Origin: Dendrophyllia cribrosa
Taxonomy: Eukaryota > Cnidaria > Anthozoa > Scleractinia > Dendrophylliidae
Assembly: GCA_024195265.1 (NCBI GenBank)
Contig: JAJLRJ010000010.1
Coordinates: 6,400,302 to 6,464,301, forward strand
Reading direction: 5' to 3'
DNA length: 64,000 nucleotides
In this document: piece by piece, positions 31,425 to 41,044 of the stretch
Position numbering within the stretch: position 1 is the stretch's first letter
Layout: every line of letters begins with the position of its first letter
Notes under the pieces: model-generated
Told to the model about the DNA's origin: nothing
The model's database searches: none
What the model saw: the letters and a program-made list of their open reading frames with translations, nothing else
Made by a program: the position numbers and the translations under genes

Positions 31425-31795
31425 TGTATTCTTGAACCTACAAAGATCAATTCGGCAAGTTTAACATCGTGGAAATGCTTTTTTTATGTAGTCTTATCTT
31501 GAAAGATGTAGAACCCAACAGGATGCATCTTTGTTACTTTCCTTCAAAACAGAACAAATGGAAAAACCAAGAGGGTCTGACCATGGTGTTATACGGACAA
31601 AGTACATTTTGTTAAAGCATTCGCCATGTCTGCTTGTCTGCAGTTCAAACTGAAAAGAAAGCTTGAGTAAATGTGTTTCCGTGAAAGAAAATACACTTTT
31701 GAACCCAACGCAAGCGAGCCCGAGTTCCTAAAACAGATGTCTCGGTAGCCTGCGTAGCAGGCATCGGGGATAAGGGAACTGGGGAGAGAGGAAAA
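31425..31795 (-). other. 5' flank of copy G, ending in a foreign repeat
   Basis: Standard blocks up to AAAACAGATGTCTCG at 31743, then GTAGCCTGCGTAGCAGGC and a GGGGAGAGAGG end. The TAGCCTGCG string is also the terminus of the 90-bp hairpin at 36575, so this is probably a fragment of that repeat family. Confidence 0.6.
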
Positions 31796-31820
31796 TGAAT
31801 TTGATTTGTGTGGCGTCGTA

Positions 31821-32262
31821 GCTGATTTCCTTTTCGTTAACGGTCGATGCCATTTTTAACGGTCGATGCCATCATTAGCATTCATTAGTAACCAAGCCTT
31901 TTATAATGGTCGATGCTATTTCTCTCTAGTTTATGCCTGGATTGGGACGAAAATAGGCTATTATGATTAGATAAAATTGGGCATAGGTAAAGCGATTATT
32001 AGATCTAGGCTAGATTCGCGGTTAGGTAAGATTTAGGGTTAGGGTGACCCGTTATTGACATATATTAAGAAAAGCACCTTTTATAATTAAATTTTTCTTG
32101 GGTCTGCCGGATCAACCCAGTGGTCTAGTGGTAAAGGAGAGATGTTAGCATGCAGAGGTTCCGGGTTCGATTCTAGGTAGAAAAAAAATTCTAAAATTGG
32201 TGAAAATTTTTCTAAGTGTCGCTAAAATGGCATCGACCGTTTACGAAAGGGAAAATCGCGAA
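31821..32262. mobile_element. 442-bp non-autonomous element in copy H, 6-bp target duplication
   Basis: Flanked by GTCGTA (31815-31820 and 32263-32268), which occurs once in intact receptors (GGCGTCGTACGGC). The ends are imperfect inverted repeats sharing TTTTCGTTAACGGTCGATGCC and the reverse complement GGCATCGACCGTTTACGAAA. GGTCGATGC recurs inside the left part. A tRNA-like box pair lies at 32121-32173. No coding capacity. Confidence 0.8.
32121..32173 (+). repeat. tRNA-like pol III promoter (SINE) inside the 442-bp element
   Basis: A box TGGTCTAGTGGTA at 32121 and B box GGGTTCGATTC at 32163-32173, 30 bp apart, followed by an A-rich run. This is the arrangement of a tRNA-derived SINE head. 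Either a SINE landed in the element or the element captured a tRNA gene. Confidence 0.6.
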
Positions 32263-32826
32263 GTCGTACGGCTAATTAAATAAATCTTGCAGTAAAAAAT
32301 GCTGTGAGAAACAGATGGCGGAATTATACCGATAGCAGTAGAGAATAGTTTTTGGTTCCGACCAAAGTGGTGACAAAATTGCACTGAGCAACCAAATTGA
32401 GGTCAACACAGCAACAACACGCCTGTGAGTCGCAAATTCTTGGTGTCTGAGATGAAGATGAATAGCCAAGAATCTGTCTACTGTTATAGCTGTTACACCA
32501 AGGAACGAAGCACAACAAAGAAAAATAGCCGTGACGTCATGTACGTCGTTCGTGACCTCATAAGTTGGATTGTTTTCAGTGTTTTCCTTCAACCTCATGA
32601 GGAGACGTGCTACTTTCAAAGGTTGGACCAATAAGCCAACACCAAGATCAGAAACAGCCAGACTCAGGAACAATGTTTTTAGAGGTTTTGGCAACGCAGA
32701 AGTTTTTCTTAGCACGTGAATTGTTATAATGTTCAACATGATGGCGGTGTAAGAAAAAGATACGTTGAATACGCTGTTAACGATGAGCGATGAATCGGAC
32801 TCCTGGAAGTCTTCAGCTTCTGTCAT

Positions 32827-33634
32827 TGTATTCTTGAACTTATAAAGATTAATTCGGCAAGTTCAACTTCGTGAAAATATGCAGTTTTCCTTTTTAGGGC
32901 AATTTTCTGTATTTTGAAAGCGATGTAGGAGTCAACCAAATACTTCTTTGTTATTTTCCTTCAAAATAGAACGGAAAAGCCAAGATGGTCTGACCATCAT
33001 ATGATACGAACAAAGTTCATTTTGGTCAAGTATTCGCCATATCTGCCTGTCTGTCGTTTAAACTAGCTGGATAGATAGGTTTATAAATGTATTGCCATAA
33101 AAGAAAATACACGTTTGAATCCAATGCAAGCAAAACGCAAGTTACCTAAAACAGATGTCTTGAACCTTAATTTGTGAGGAAAACTAAATGCCTCTCTCTA
33201 ATAGGTTATGTTTTAAACTGACTTTCTGAAAATGGGAAATATTTGTCCAATTGGCGACGAGTTTACGGAAACATCAAAACGTTTCACACGCAGATTAAAT
33301 ATTGCCAGTACTTCACGTTTGGAGTGACCGTCCGCAGGTCCTTTAAAACATTTTGTGGGGAAAAAGATTGTTGATAACTCTAATTTTAGAGGTAATATCT
33401 GTTCTGTCAAAACAATATATTTAAACTAACGATCGGTGTATCTCAAGATATGTTCCCATGAAAAAGTCTCAAAAACGTTTTTCATGTTTAGTATTCACAT
33501 ATGTGCACGTGTTAACAATTTTTTCAAGCTTCCTAATAAGCCAGTATCTCAAAATACTAAACCTAGTAAATACTGCGGTTAAAAGGCAATTGAAAATGTC
33601 AACATTGATTAAATAATTTATATACGAATCTGTT
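32827..33634 (-). other. 5' flank of H and 3' flank of I
   Basis: 32827-33215 holds the standard upstream blocks (AAAGATTAATTCGGCAAG to AAAACAGATGTCTTG). At about 33220 it changes to downstream-type spacer (TTTCTGAAAATGGGAAATATTTG, CGATCGGTGTATCTCAAGATATG, GGCAATTGAAAATGTCAACA). No gene. Confidence 0.65.
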
Positions 33635-34543
33635 TCAGTTAGTTGTTTCGCTTGAAAATGTATTTCGCAATATGCTCATGATAGCATGTCGAATGTGTCT
33701 CATCTTCCAGCAGTAGATCAGTGGATTGAGAGATGAATTTAGGTACACGAGCGTCACAGTGTAATCCCATAGAGTCTTTGTAGTGGTACTTTCTCCTGTT
33801 ATTGCATAGACGGCATTTACACTTATGAATGGCAAATAGCAGACCAAAAATACGAGATACACGTACTATAATGTACCAGCTACAGACTTTATCTGCCTCG
33901 CAGTATTTGTCAACACGTCATCATTTTGTGTTATTTGTTGTACTTGCAGGACTTGAATTTGATTTCTGTGGCGTAGTACGGCTAAATAAATCTTGCAGTA
34001 AAAAAATGCTGTAAGAATGAAACAAACAGTTGTAATTATACCGGTAACAATAGAGTATATAGTTGCGTTCCACAACCAAAGTGGTGAAAAAAGTGCACTG
34101 AGCAACCAAATTGAGGTCACCACAGTAACAACACGCTTGTGAGTCACAAGTTCTTGGTATCTGAGATGAAGATGAACAGCCAAGAATCTGTCTGCTGTTA
34201 GAGCTGTTACACCAGAGAACGAAGCACAACAGAAAAAACTAGTCATGACGGTATGCACGTTGTCCGTGATCTTATAAGTTGGTTTGTTTTCAGTGTTTTC
34301 CTTCAAACTCATGACGAGACGTGCTACATTCAAAGGTTGGACCAATAAGCCGACACCAAGATCAGAAACAGCCAGACTCAGAAACAATGTTTTTAGAGGA
34401 TTTGGCAACGACGACGTTTTTCTCAGCGCGTGTATTGTTATAATGTTCAACATGATGGCGGTGTAAGATAAAAATGCGTTGAAGACGCCGTTTATAACGA
34501 TGTGCGATGAATCGACGTTCTTGAAATCTTCAGCTTCTGCCAT
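33635..34543 (-). pseudogene. class A GPCR, copy I (full length, one in-frame stop)
   Basis: Start MAEAEDFKNVDSSHIV and end SSETTN. All seven segments and motifs are present (LAVSD, LTADRFLAVHL, CYLP, NPLIYCWKM). The only lesion I find is at 33866-33868: where other copies read GTFYVYLVF at the start of TM6, this copy has a 3-bp gain and reads GTL-stop-YVYLVF, with the frame kept on both sides. It would give a 225-residue protein ending before TM6. It is a very young pseudogene, a polymorphic allele or an assembly error. Confidence 0.85.
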
Positions 34544-34890
34544 TGTATTCTTGAACTTATAAAGACTAACTCGGCAAGTTCAACTTCGTGGAAATGTTGT
34601 TCTTTTTAGGGACATTTTCTGTAGACTTATCTTGGGAGATGTAGGACTCGACAAAATACTTCTTTGTTATGTTCCTTCAAAATAGAAATGAAAGGCCAAG
34701 ATAGCATGGCAATGATGTTATACGGACAGAGTACATTTTGTTCAAGTATTCGCAATATCTGTCTGTCTGCCGTCAAAACTAAATAGATAGTTGAATAAAT
34801 ATATTGCCGTAACAGAAAATATATCTTTGAATCCAATGCAAGCGAAACACAAAGTGCCTAAAAAGGATGTCTCGAACCTTTAAAGATTTA
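34544..34890 (-). other. 5' flank of copy I
   Basis: Standard upstream blocks, including ACTTATAAAGACTAACTCGG, TTCCTTCAAAATAGAAATG and CGAAACACAAAGTGCCTAAA. Beyond 34890 the sequence is AT-rich without array blocks. Confidence 0.65.
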
Positions 34891-35055
34891 AAATTTATAG
34901 AAAATATCCTATATTTACTGAAATACTATGCCACTTATACTAAGAACGTTTACAGGTTTAAATCTCCAAAAGAATAAAAAAAAAAGAAAATAACGTTAAG
35001 TCCCGGCTCGGTCTTTTTTTCTGATTCTCTGATGTTTTCGTATAGAAAATTTTAA

Positions 35056-35087
<32 letters not shown>

Positions 35088-35570
35088 CTTTATTTCAACT
35101 CGAAAATTTAGAGTAGCAAATATATGCTAATGTATTCGAGCACAATAAAAAATACAATAAAATGCTACAAATATACTAGACTATATACATAATAAAACTA
35201 CAATTATAAAACTATAAAAACTATACATTATAAAACTAGTTACCATGATGCTACTAAAATGAGTCATAGTTTAATATTCTACGTTTAAAATCCGTAAAAG
35301 TAGATGTTCGAAACGAATCCGGAAGAGAGTTCCATAATTTAGCTGCTAAATATGGAAAAGAATGCAGGCCATAAGTTGTTGTTTTCGGATTAGGAAGAGA
35401 CAGAGTATAATTACCACGTAAACGACTATAGCTTGTAGACCATAGAGTGAACATATTACTTAAATATCCTGGATAGTTACTGAAAAACAGACTCTTATAT
35501 AATATAACTAAGAAATTCTGAAGGCGCCTAATATACAGAGTTTTAGAATTGATTTTGCAATGCAATACAC
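35056..35570 (-). mobile_element. 5'-truncated LINE (ORF2 C-terminus, (TATG)n tail)
   Basis: The minus-strand frame 35254-35565 reads LQNFLVILYKSLF, LRGNYTLSLPNPKTTTYGLH and KLWNSLPDSFRTSTF-DFKR, the C-terminal region after the RT domain of common cnidarian LINEs. The 3' end is a TATG/CATA repeat at 35056-35084. The element is truncated at about 35570, where the segmental duplication begins, so the breakpoint may mark its insertion. Confidence 0.75.
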
Positions 35571-37030
35571 ACTCAGTTTTTCGACAATTTCAATTTCAAA
35601 TTTTGCAAACAATTTCAACGGCTCAAAAACTTGAAAGTAAAAATCGGCACTACAATGGTGTATTCGTCTGTTTTGTCTGATGCAGTTAACAAATTTAAAT
35701 GTTATAGTAATATATAATTAATAAGTTTGGAATAAAATGTATTTTAGAATAAATTGTATTTTTATATCTATAATGCCTATTATTGTACAAATGTTCTTTT
35801 CATTTTAAAAATCCTCAAATTAAAGTCTTTAACTTGCATTAAATGATGTGAGGTTTATACAATGTTGGTAAATTGATACGCTTAGGAGCTAGGAACACGA
35901 TACCAGAAGGGGATAATTACTCATTCTCTGTGCAACCAAACTGTTGGAATGAGACATAAATTTCGTTCTAATTTAAGAGCAAAAAGTGAGTTTCACTTAA
36001 AATGTTAACGAACTCGCCATGCATCCACAAGAATAAATTTTTATTCTAATAACCCTTATTCGTTAAACGGTTTACGTCTCTGTTTCGGTCTGAGTATCTC
36101 AAACAGCGTTTATTTGAAAAGTTGCCAGCCCTTAACGGCACGGAAGTGAAAATAGGGCTAATGTTCCAAAAAGTAAAGAAAGAAATGTCGTTCTTACCAC
36201 TGATACGTCGCGTAAAATTTCTGCTTTAAAAATCCTGTAGGTTGACTTGAAGGAAGCAACTGATTAAGACTCACGAATTAGTATTTTCACCAGTTAAGCG
36301 GCATTCGCTTATTGAAAGAAAAATCTGTCTACATCTTTGACACTTTGACACAGGACAGGGAAAAATTGTCAAGTGGCGTTTGCGTTGTTAGCAAACCCTT
36401 TGTTTTGTCGTATCACATTTATGACATGTTATGCAGGTATAAATAGCTGACATCAAGGAGAATGTCAACAATATTTAAATAGAAAGACTTCTTCATATAA
36501 CGGAAATAACTGTACGGAACGTGGTTTTAAACTTTTCTTGCCCAAATATGATCTTTGTGCCTTATACTTTTATCTAGCCTGCGAATACAGCCGCCTCTCA
36601 TCGCTCCCGCCCGCAAGAGGCGTTCGCGCCGGGAGCGATGAGAGGCGGCTGTATTCGCAGGCTAACTTTTATCAGAATTTAATTTTTTGAACTTTGCATA
36701 CATTTAAGGTCAGATGCGCAGTGGTAACAGTTTTCGGCTCGGGACGTCTTGGCTTGACGTCTTGACATGTGATATTTTCTCTTATTTCAAAAGGGGACCG
36801 GTTAACTGGAACATATCCAAGATTTTTGTAAAAGGACTGACACTTAAATCCTATCACGCTGCTCACATTGCTAAAACATATAAAGGGTCAAAGGAAAAGT
36901 GACGAATTTTTTAACCTTTTTTGGAAGAGAGAAATGTGCAAGATGACGGTAGTATTCATATTGTTGTACTCTTGATCACACGGTAAGTTCGCCGTAAATA
37001 CAACATGCTGAATATGATCCATCCTGCTAG
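35565..37030. repeat. 1.4-kb segmental duplication, copy 2 (partner 8895-10270)
   Basis: Colinear with 8895-10270. It has an extra 90-bp hairpin at 36575-36664 and small indels. No coding region recognised in either copy. Confidence 0.8.
36575..36664. mobile_element. 90-bp hairpin MITE with 9-bp target duplication
   Basis: Arms of 35 bp (TAGCCTGCGAATACAGCC and onward) and a 20-bp GC-rich centre, flanked by ACTTTTATC on both sides (36566-36574, 36665-36673). The duplicate at 9.9 kb has a single copy of this target, proving insertion. A 9-bp duplication is typical of Mutator-like elements. The size is minimal. Confidence 0.9.
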
Positions 37031-37677
37031 CTGAAAGACACAGCCGATTTAACATGCATGGCGTATTTCAAAAGAATGACTAAGTGTAGCGCGCAAAGGA
37101 GATAAAAAATACTTACAAGAAATAACGCTCAGTAGGACAAATGCAGTCTATGAATTCTTCAAATGTTACTCTGTCTTTCAGTGCCAAGTTTATGGCAGGT
37201 ACAGTGTGTTTAACGTATTCCTATATAGTCGTTTGATGGTCACGTTGAGGAACAATAAAGACCGCATTGTGGTTTTTCCCTTTGGGTTCTGCTATAAGAG
37301 CAACAACTTGAAACCAATTGGCTTTTTAGTCAATTTTTCACTTAGACGGCAATGTTTGAAGAGTAACACATCATAACACGACATGATAAAAAAAACACAA
37401 ATCAGTCTCCGAAAAAGTGATGCATTTCAGCTTAGAAGAGAAAAGGATCTTTCTTTCTTTCTTTCTTTGTGGCCACATGAGGTCTCTTGCTTTTGCAGGT
37501 ATCCGAGAAATTCAGAAACAGGAGGCCGAAGCAATAGCGGCGAGAGCGCAACCTCGCTCCATTGCCGCAAAAACCTTAATCAAAAATCAAAAATCTCAGA
37601 TAATAAACCTGTTTATGAGTATAGTGCCAAGTGACGACCAATACAAAGAGTCATTTTGAACTTCATCTTTAAAACAG
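37031..37677 (+). other. spacer with an exon-like open frame at 37499-37655
   Basis: A polypyrimidine tract and TTGCTTTTGCAG (ending 37498) are followed by an open frame with GIREIQKQEAEAIAARA, QPRSIAAKTLIKNQ and IVPSDDQYKESF, then a stop. It looks like a real exon: charged, helical and with an acceptor in place. I do not recognise the protein. A remnant of the last ten codons recurs at 62403-62440. The bases 37031-37380 hold nothing I recognise. Confidence 0.4.
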
Positions 37678-37883
37678 GTTCTAGTCCAGTTCAAAGATTC
37701 TAAAGACATGCGTCACCTAATTGAGCACCGTGAACGACAACTTGCGAGCGGCAAAATTCTTGGTCCATCTTTCTTCGCTCGTCTGCCATCTGTACTTCTA
37801 CACCAAAGCATACACTGAGCATAACTTAGGCGCAGAACGAACAAACCGCTGGACATACCTCTCGGCGGGAACCAAGCATGGCC

Positions 37884-38233
37884 GACAGCGCTGAATAACG
37901 CTATACGGTCAGCAGTGCGAAACGCGGGCGACCGCGTGGGAACCGGCGCCGACTGTGGCGAGTTACTTAAAACGGCCGACATTTATGGGGTTTTCCCGTA
38001 TCATAAACAAACCTGTTGGTAAAGCACCGTGTTGCGTGGTAAAGGATAGTCTGTGCGGTTTTGGACGGCCACTACAATATTGTATCTAATTTAAGTTGGA
38101 AGAAATTTTGCTTTCATCGGTAAAAGAGTGAAATTTTGCCTCAAACGAGATTTTACGAACTGAGACATTCACAATTCACCACGAGGAAAACAGTGACGTA
38201 GCGAACATGCGCAGTGCGTTATTCAGCGCTGTC
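37884..38233. mobile_element. 350-bp MITE with 9-bp target duplication
   Basis: Inverted ends GACAGCGCTGAATAACGC / GCGTTATTCAGCGCTGTC, flanked by AGCATGGCC on both sides (37875-37883, 38234-38242). The paralogous block at about 28403-28412 has one uninterrupted (slightly diverged) target, TAGCATGATC. The 9-bp duplication suggests a Mutator-like family. No transposase. Confidence 0.85.
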
Positions 38234-38701
38234 AGCATGGCCTTCGTTGGACTATTCACCAGGACAACGCGACCTTTCCAGGCTCCCCGCTTCCATATGC
38301 GAATGTCAAGACAGCGGTGACCCGCACTCAACTGATAAAGAGAAGGTGTACGGGCCGGAATACTGCGTCAGTATTTACGAGGCAATGAAGGCGATAACTA
38401 TGGCGCGTTTTCAGGGTCAAAATTAGATATGTGTAACTTTTGCCTTTTGACTTTCTAAATAAAATCTTTTTATGCATTACTACTTTTAAAAACACGTCGT
38501 TCATTGTATTGACGCCGCTTGGCGAATTCATAAAGATGACATTTTAGTGCAGCTTGTCAAAGAACAGGAAAGCAGATCTGCTTATTCTGTCCCAGAATCC
38601 TTAGCGGGTAGTGATAATAATATTTTTTGTATTAAAGAGAATGTGATCAGTTATACAGCAACTGAAGGAGCTGTATAACAGTCCCTAAAAATAACTCAGG
38701 T

Positions 38702-38771
38702 CTCGACTGGATTTGAACCCATGACCTTTACGATTCCGGGACAAACTCTCTGCCACTGAGCCAGTTGGGAG
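38702..38771 (-). repeat. tRNA-like SINE head, copy 2
   Basis: Same as 28768-28837: B box GGGTTCAAATCC (38709-38720) and A box CTGGCTCAGTGGCAGAG (38748-38764) on the minus strand, without pairing acceptor ends. Confidence 0.6.
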
Positions 38772-39405
38772 CTTGGGAATATGTTTTCATATTCACAATA
38801 TCATATTATTCATCATTTCACAGGTATTATAGAACTCACAATTGACCAAGGTCCCATCTGGCCTTGTAGCTCAGTGGTAGAGCGTTTGCACGGAGTCACA
38901 CCCTCCCTCCTCACCCCTTGCCCCTTATTTTGCTCGCTTGACAACTCGCAGTTGGAAAATAGAAATCGCATAGTAAGTTTAAAGAATTTAAAGATACTTT
39001 AACTGAAGAGTTGATACAGGTTGAAGAATTAAAAGTAACAAGTAATATTTTGTTTTATCAAAAGGTGGACCCTTTCAGTTGGAAAGTATCTACAAGCAAT
39101 TGCAAAAAGAGTTGAGACATTGTGTACTTTAGTGCATATTTCGAGGATACAGTGGTATTCAACAAGTCCCCATCCCCTCCCCCCTGAATAATGTTGTACC
39201 AGATCAAAAATGCCATTCAAACTAACAGTCATCAACATTGAAAGGGGGAGGGGGGTCAGCAGCACATTGCATTGATTTGATTTGTGTTACGCGGTCGCTT
39301 TCATACGGAATGAACATTTTTGGGAAAGTGTCTCAACCTTTTTGCAACTGCCTGTAGGTCCTGTAGACTTCCATGAATGGCTGCCCAACAGGACTCAACA
39401 ATAAA

Positions 39406-39594
39406 GTTGAATAACTAATAAAGTTATTTATTAGATATCGATGACAGCACAAAGTTTTAATTTAATATCTACATCAATTTTTTTTTTTCATTTTTTTACA
39501 AGCTAGACTTCATTGCCATCTGGATACCCTGGCACTAATATTGACTAGTTGAATAGCTCAGAGTCGTGTCATTGGTGAATAATTAGAAGTAATA
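39406..39594 (-). other. distal 3' flank of receptor copy J
   Basis: Standard blocks: GATATCGATGACAGCACAAAG, GACTTCATTGCCATCTGGATACC, AATAGCTCAGAGTCGTGTC and AATTAGAAGTAA, the last abutting the 282-bp MITE. Confidence 0.65.
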
Positions 39595-39876
39595 GAGCAG
39601 TTTTCAATTGAGTGTCGTAAAACCAAAACCAAAGTAATTACTCTGACCAATCACAGCAGTCGTAAACAATCCAATGAACCAATCAGAGCTCGAAGCAATT
39701 ACATGTCGCGGGCGCCAAGCGCGGGAAAACGCGTGCGAGCAAGTCACGATTGGTTTTGGTTTTACTTCTGATTGGTCGAGAAAGTGGCGCGAGATTTTTT
39801 AGCCAATCACAAAGCGTAGCAATGCAAAACCAAAGCAATTGTGTAATTACTTTCGACAGTCAATTGAAAACTGTTC
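39595..39876. mobile_element. 282-bp CCAAT-rich MITE, copy 2
   Basis: Same length and almost the same sequence as 18525-18806. TA lies on both sides (39593-94, 39877-78). It sits at exactly the same position of the receptor 3' flank (AATTAGAAGTAA-TA) as copy 1, so the two were probably duplicated together with the receptor. Confidence 0.9.
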
Positions 39877-40135
39877 TATTTGTTCAGGCAAAACAGTATT
39901 TCTAAACTACTGTTCAGTGTATCTCAAGATATATTCAGTCGTATGAAAAAAGCTAAATAAACTCTTCTTGTGTTTAGTGTTCACATGCCTGTTCGCGGTT
40001 GACAATTTTTACAAGCTACCTCAGTAATAAGTCAGTATATCAAAATACATAGGCAAGTAAAAGGTCAACATAATAAGTAAAGTGCGAAGCTGTTTTTAGT
40101 TAGTTGTTTCGCTGAACCAATTTTACGAAGCTGTT

Positions 40136-41044
40136 TTAGATATTTGTTTCACTTGAAAAGGTATTTCGCAGTATGTTCATGATAGCGTGTCGAATGTGTC
40201 TCATTTTCCAGCAGTAGACCAGTGGATTGAGAGATGAATTTAGGAACACCAGCGTTAGAGGGTACTCCCATAAAAGGTTTTTTGGGGTTATTACTCCTGT
40301 TATTGCATAGACAGTATTTATAGTTAAGTATGGCAAATAGCAGACCAAAATCACGAGAAACACGTAGAATGTTCCAACTGCAGACTTTACCTGCCTCGCA
40401 GTATTTGTCATCACTTCATAATTTTGTGCTACTTGTTGTACTTGCAGGGCTTGAATTTGATTTGTGTGGCGTCGTACGGCTAAATAAATCTTGCAATAAA
40501 ATAATGCTGTAGAAATTAAACAAACGGTTGCAATTATCCCAGCAACAGTAGAGAAGATCGCGTGGTTCCATAACCAAAATGGTGAAAAAAATCCACTGAG
40601 CAACCAAATTAAGGTCACCACAGCAGCAACACGCCTGTGAGTCACAAACGGGTCTTGGTATCTGAGATGAAAATGAATAGCGAAGAACCTGTCTGCTGCT
40701 AGAGCTGTTACAACAAGGGACGAAGCACAACAAAGGAAACTAGAAGTGATGTTATACACGTCTTTCGTGATCTTAAAAGTTGGTTTGTTTACAGTATTTT
40801 CCTTTAAACTCATGAAGAGCAATGCTACTTTCAAAGGTTGAACCAATAAGCCAACACTAAGATCAGAAACAGCCAGACTCAGGAACAATGTTTTCATAGG
40901 TTTTAGCAACAATGAAGTTTTTCTCAGCGCGTGTATTGTTATAATGTTCAACATGATGGTGGTGTAAGATAAAAATACGTTGAAGACGCCGTTTATAACG
41001 ATGTGCGTTGAATCAGCGTCCTGGAAGTCTTCAGCTTCTGTCAT
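40136..41044 (-). CDS. class A GPCR, copy J (intact, 302 aa)
   Basis: Start MTEAEDFQDADSTHIVING at 41042-41044. The frame is open 12 codons further upstream, but the family start is used. LAVSD in TM2; TM3 ends LAADRFFAIHF; ICL2 is RYQDPFVTHRR, one residue longer than the family RYQELVTHRR. CYLP in TM6, NPLVYCWKM in TM7, end SSETNI. It shares the 3'-flank MITE with copy E, and the C-terminus SSETNI with K and B, suggesting recombination between subfamilies. Confidence 0.92.
   Translation of the reverse strand: MTEAEDFQDADSTHIVINGVFNVFLSYTTIMLNIITIHALRKTSLLLKPMKTLFLSLAVSDLSVGLLVQPLKVALLFMSLKENTVNKPTFKITKDVYNITSSFLCCASSLVVTALAADRFFAIHFHLRYQDPFVTHRRVAAVVTLIWLLSGFFSPFWLWNHAIFSTVAGIIATVCLISTALFYCKIYLAVRRHTNQIQALQVQQVAQNYEVMTNTARQVKSAVGTFYVFLVILVCYLPYLTINTVYAITGVITPKNLLWEYPLTLVFLNSSLNPLVYCWKMRHIRHAIMNILRNTFSSETNI

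Larger units (their letters stand above)
31796..32826 (-). pseudogene. class A GPCR, copy H (truncated, transposon-interrupted)
   Basis: The start MTEAEDFQESDSSLIV is at 32824-32826. The frame is good through TM4 (LAVSD; ITVDRFLAIHL), then a 2-bp loss near 32360 shifts it (LWSEPKTILYC). More small deletions follow in TM5. In ICL3 (VRRHTNQI region) a 442-bp element (31821-32262) is inserted with a GTCGTA duplication. Only about 20 bp of receptor remain beyond it (31796-31820). TM6, TM7 and the tail are gone, replaced by the upstream flank of copy G. Confidence 0.9.
37678..39405 (+). repeat. segmental duplication with exon-like gene fragments, copy 2
   Basis: After an acceptor-like CTTTAAAACAG the frame reads KDMRHLIEHRERQLASG, then GPSFFARLPSVLLHQS and a stop. 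A 350-bp MITE (37884-38233) splits the block. After it a frame reads KEKVYGPEYCVSIYEAMKAI, where copy 1 is frameshifted. From 38510 it is nearly identical to copy 1, including both tRNA-like pieces. At about 39405 it is fused to receptor-array sequence. Confidence 0.6.
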
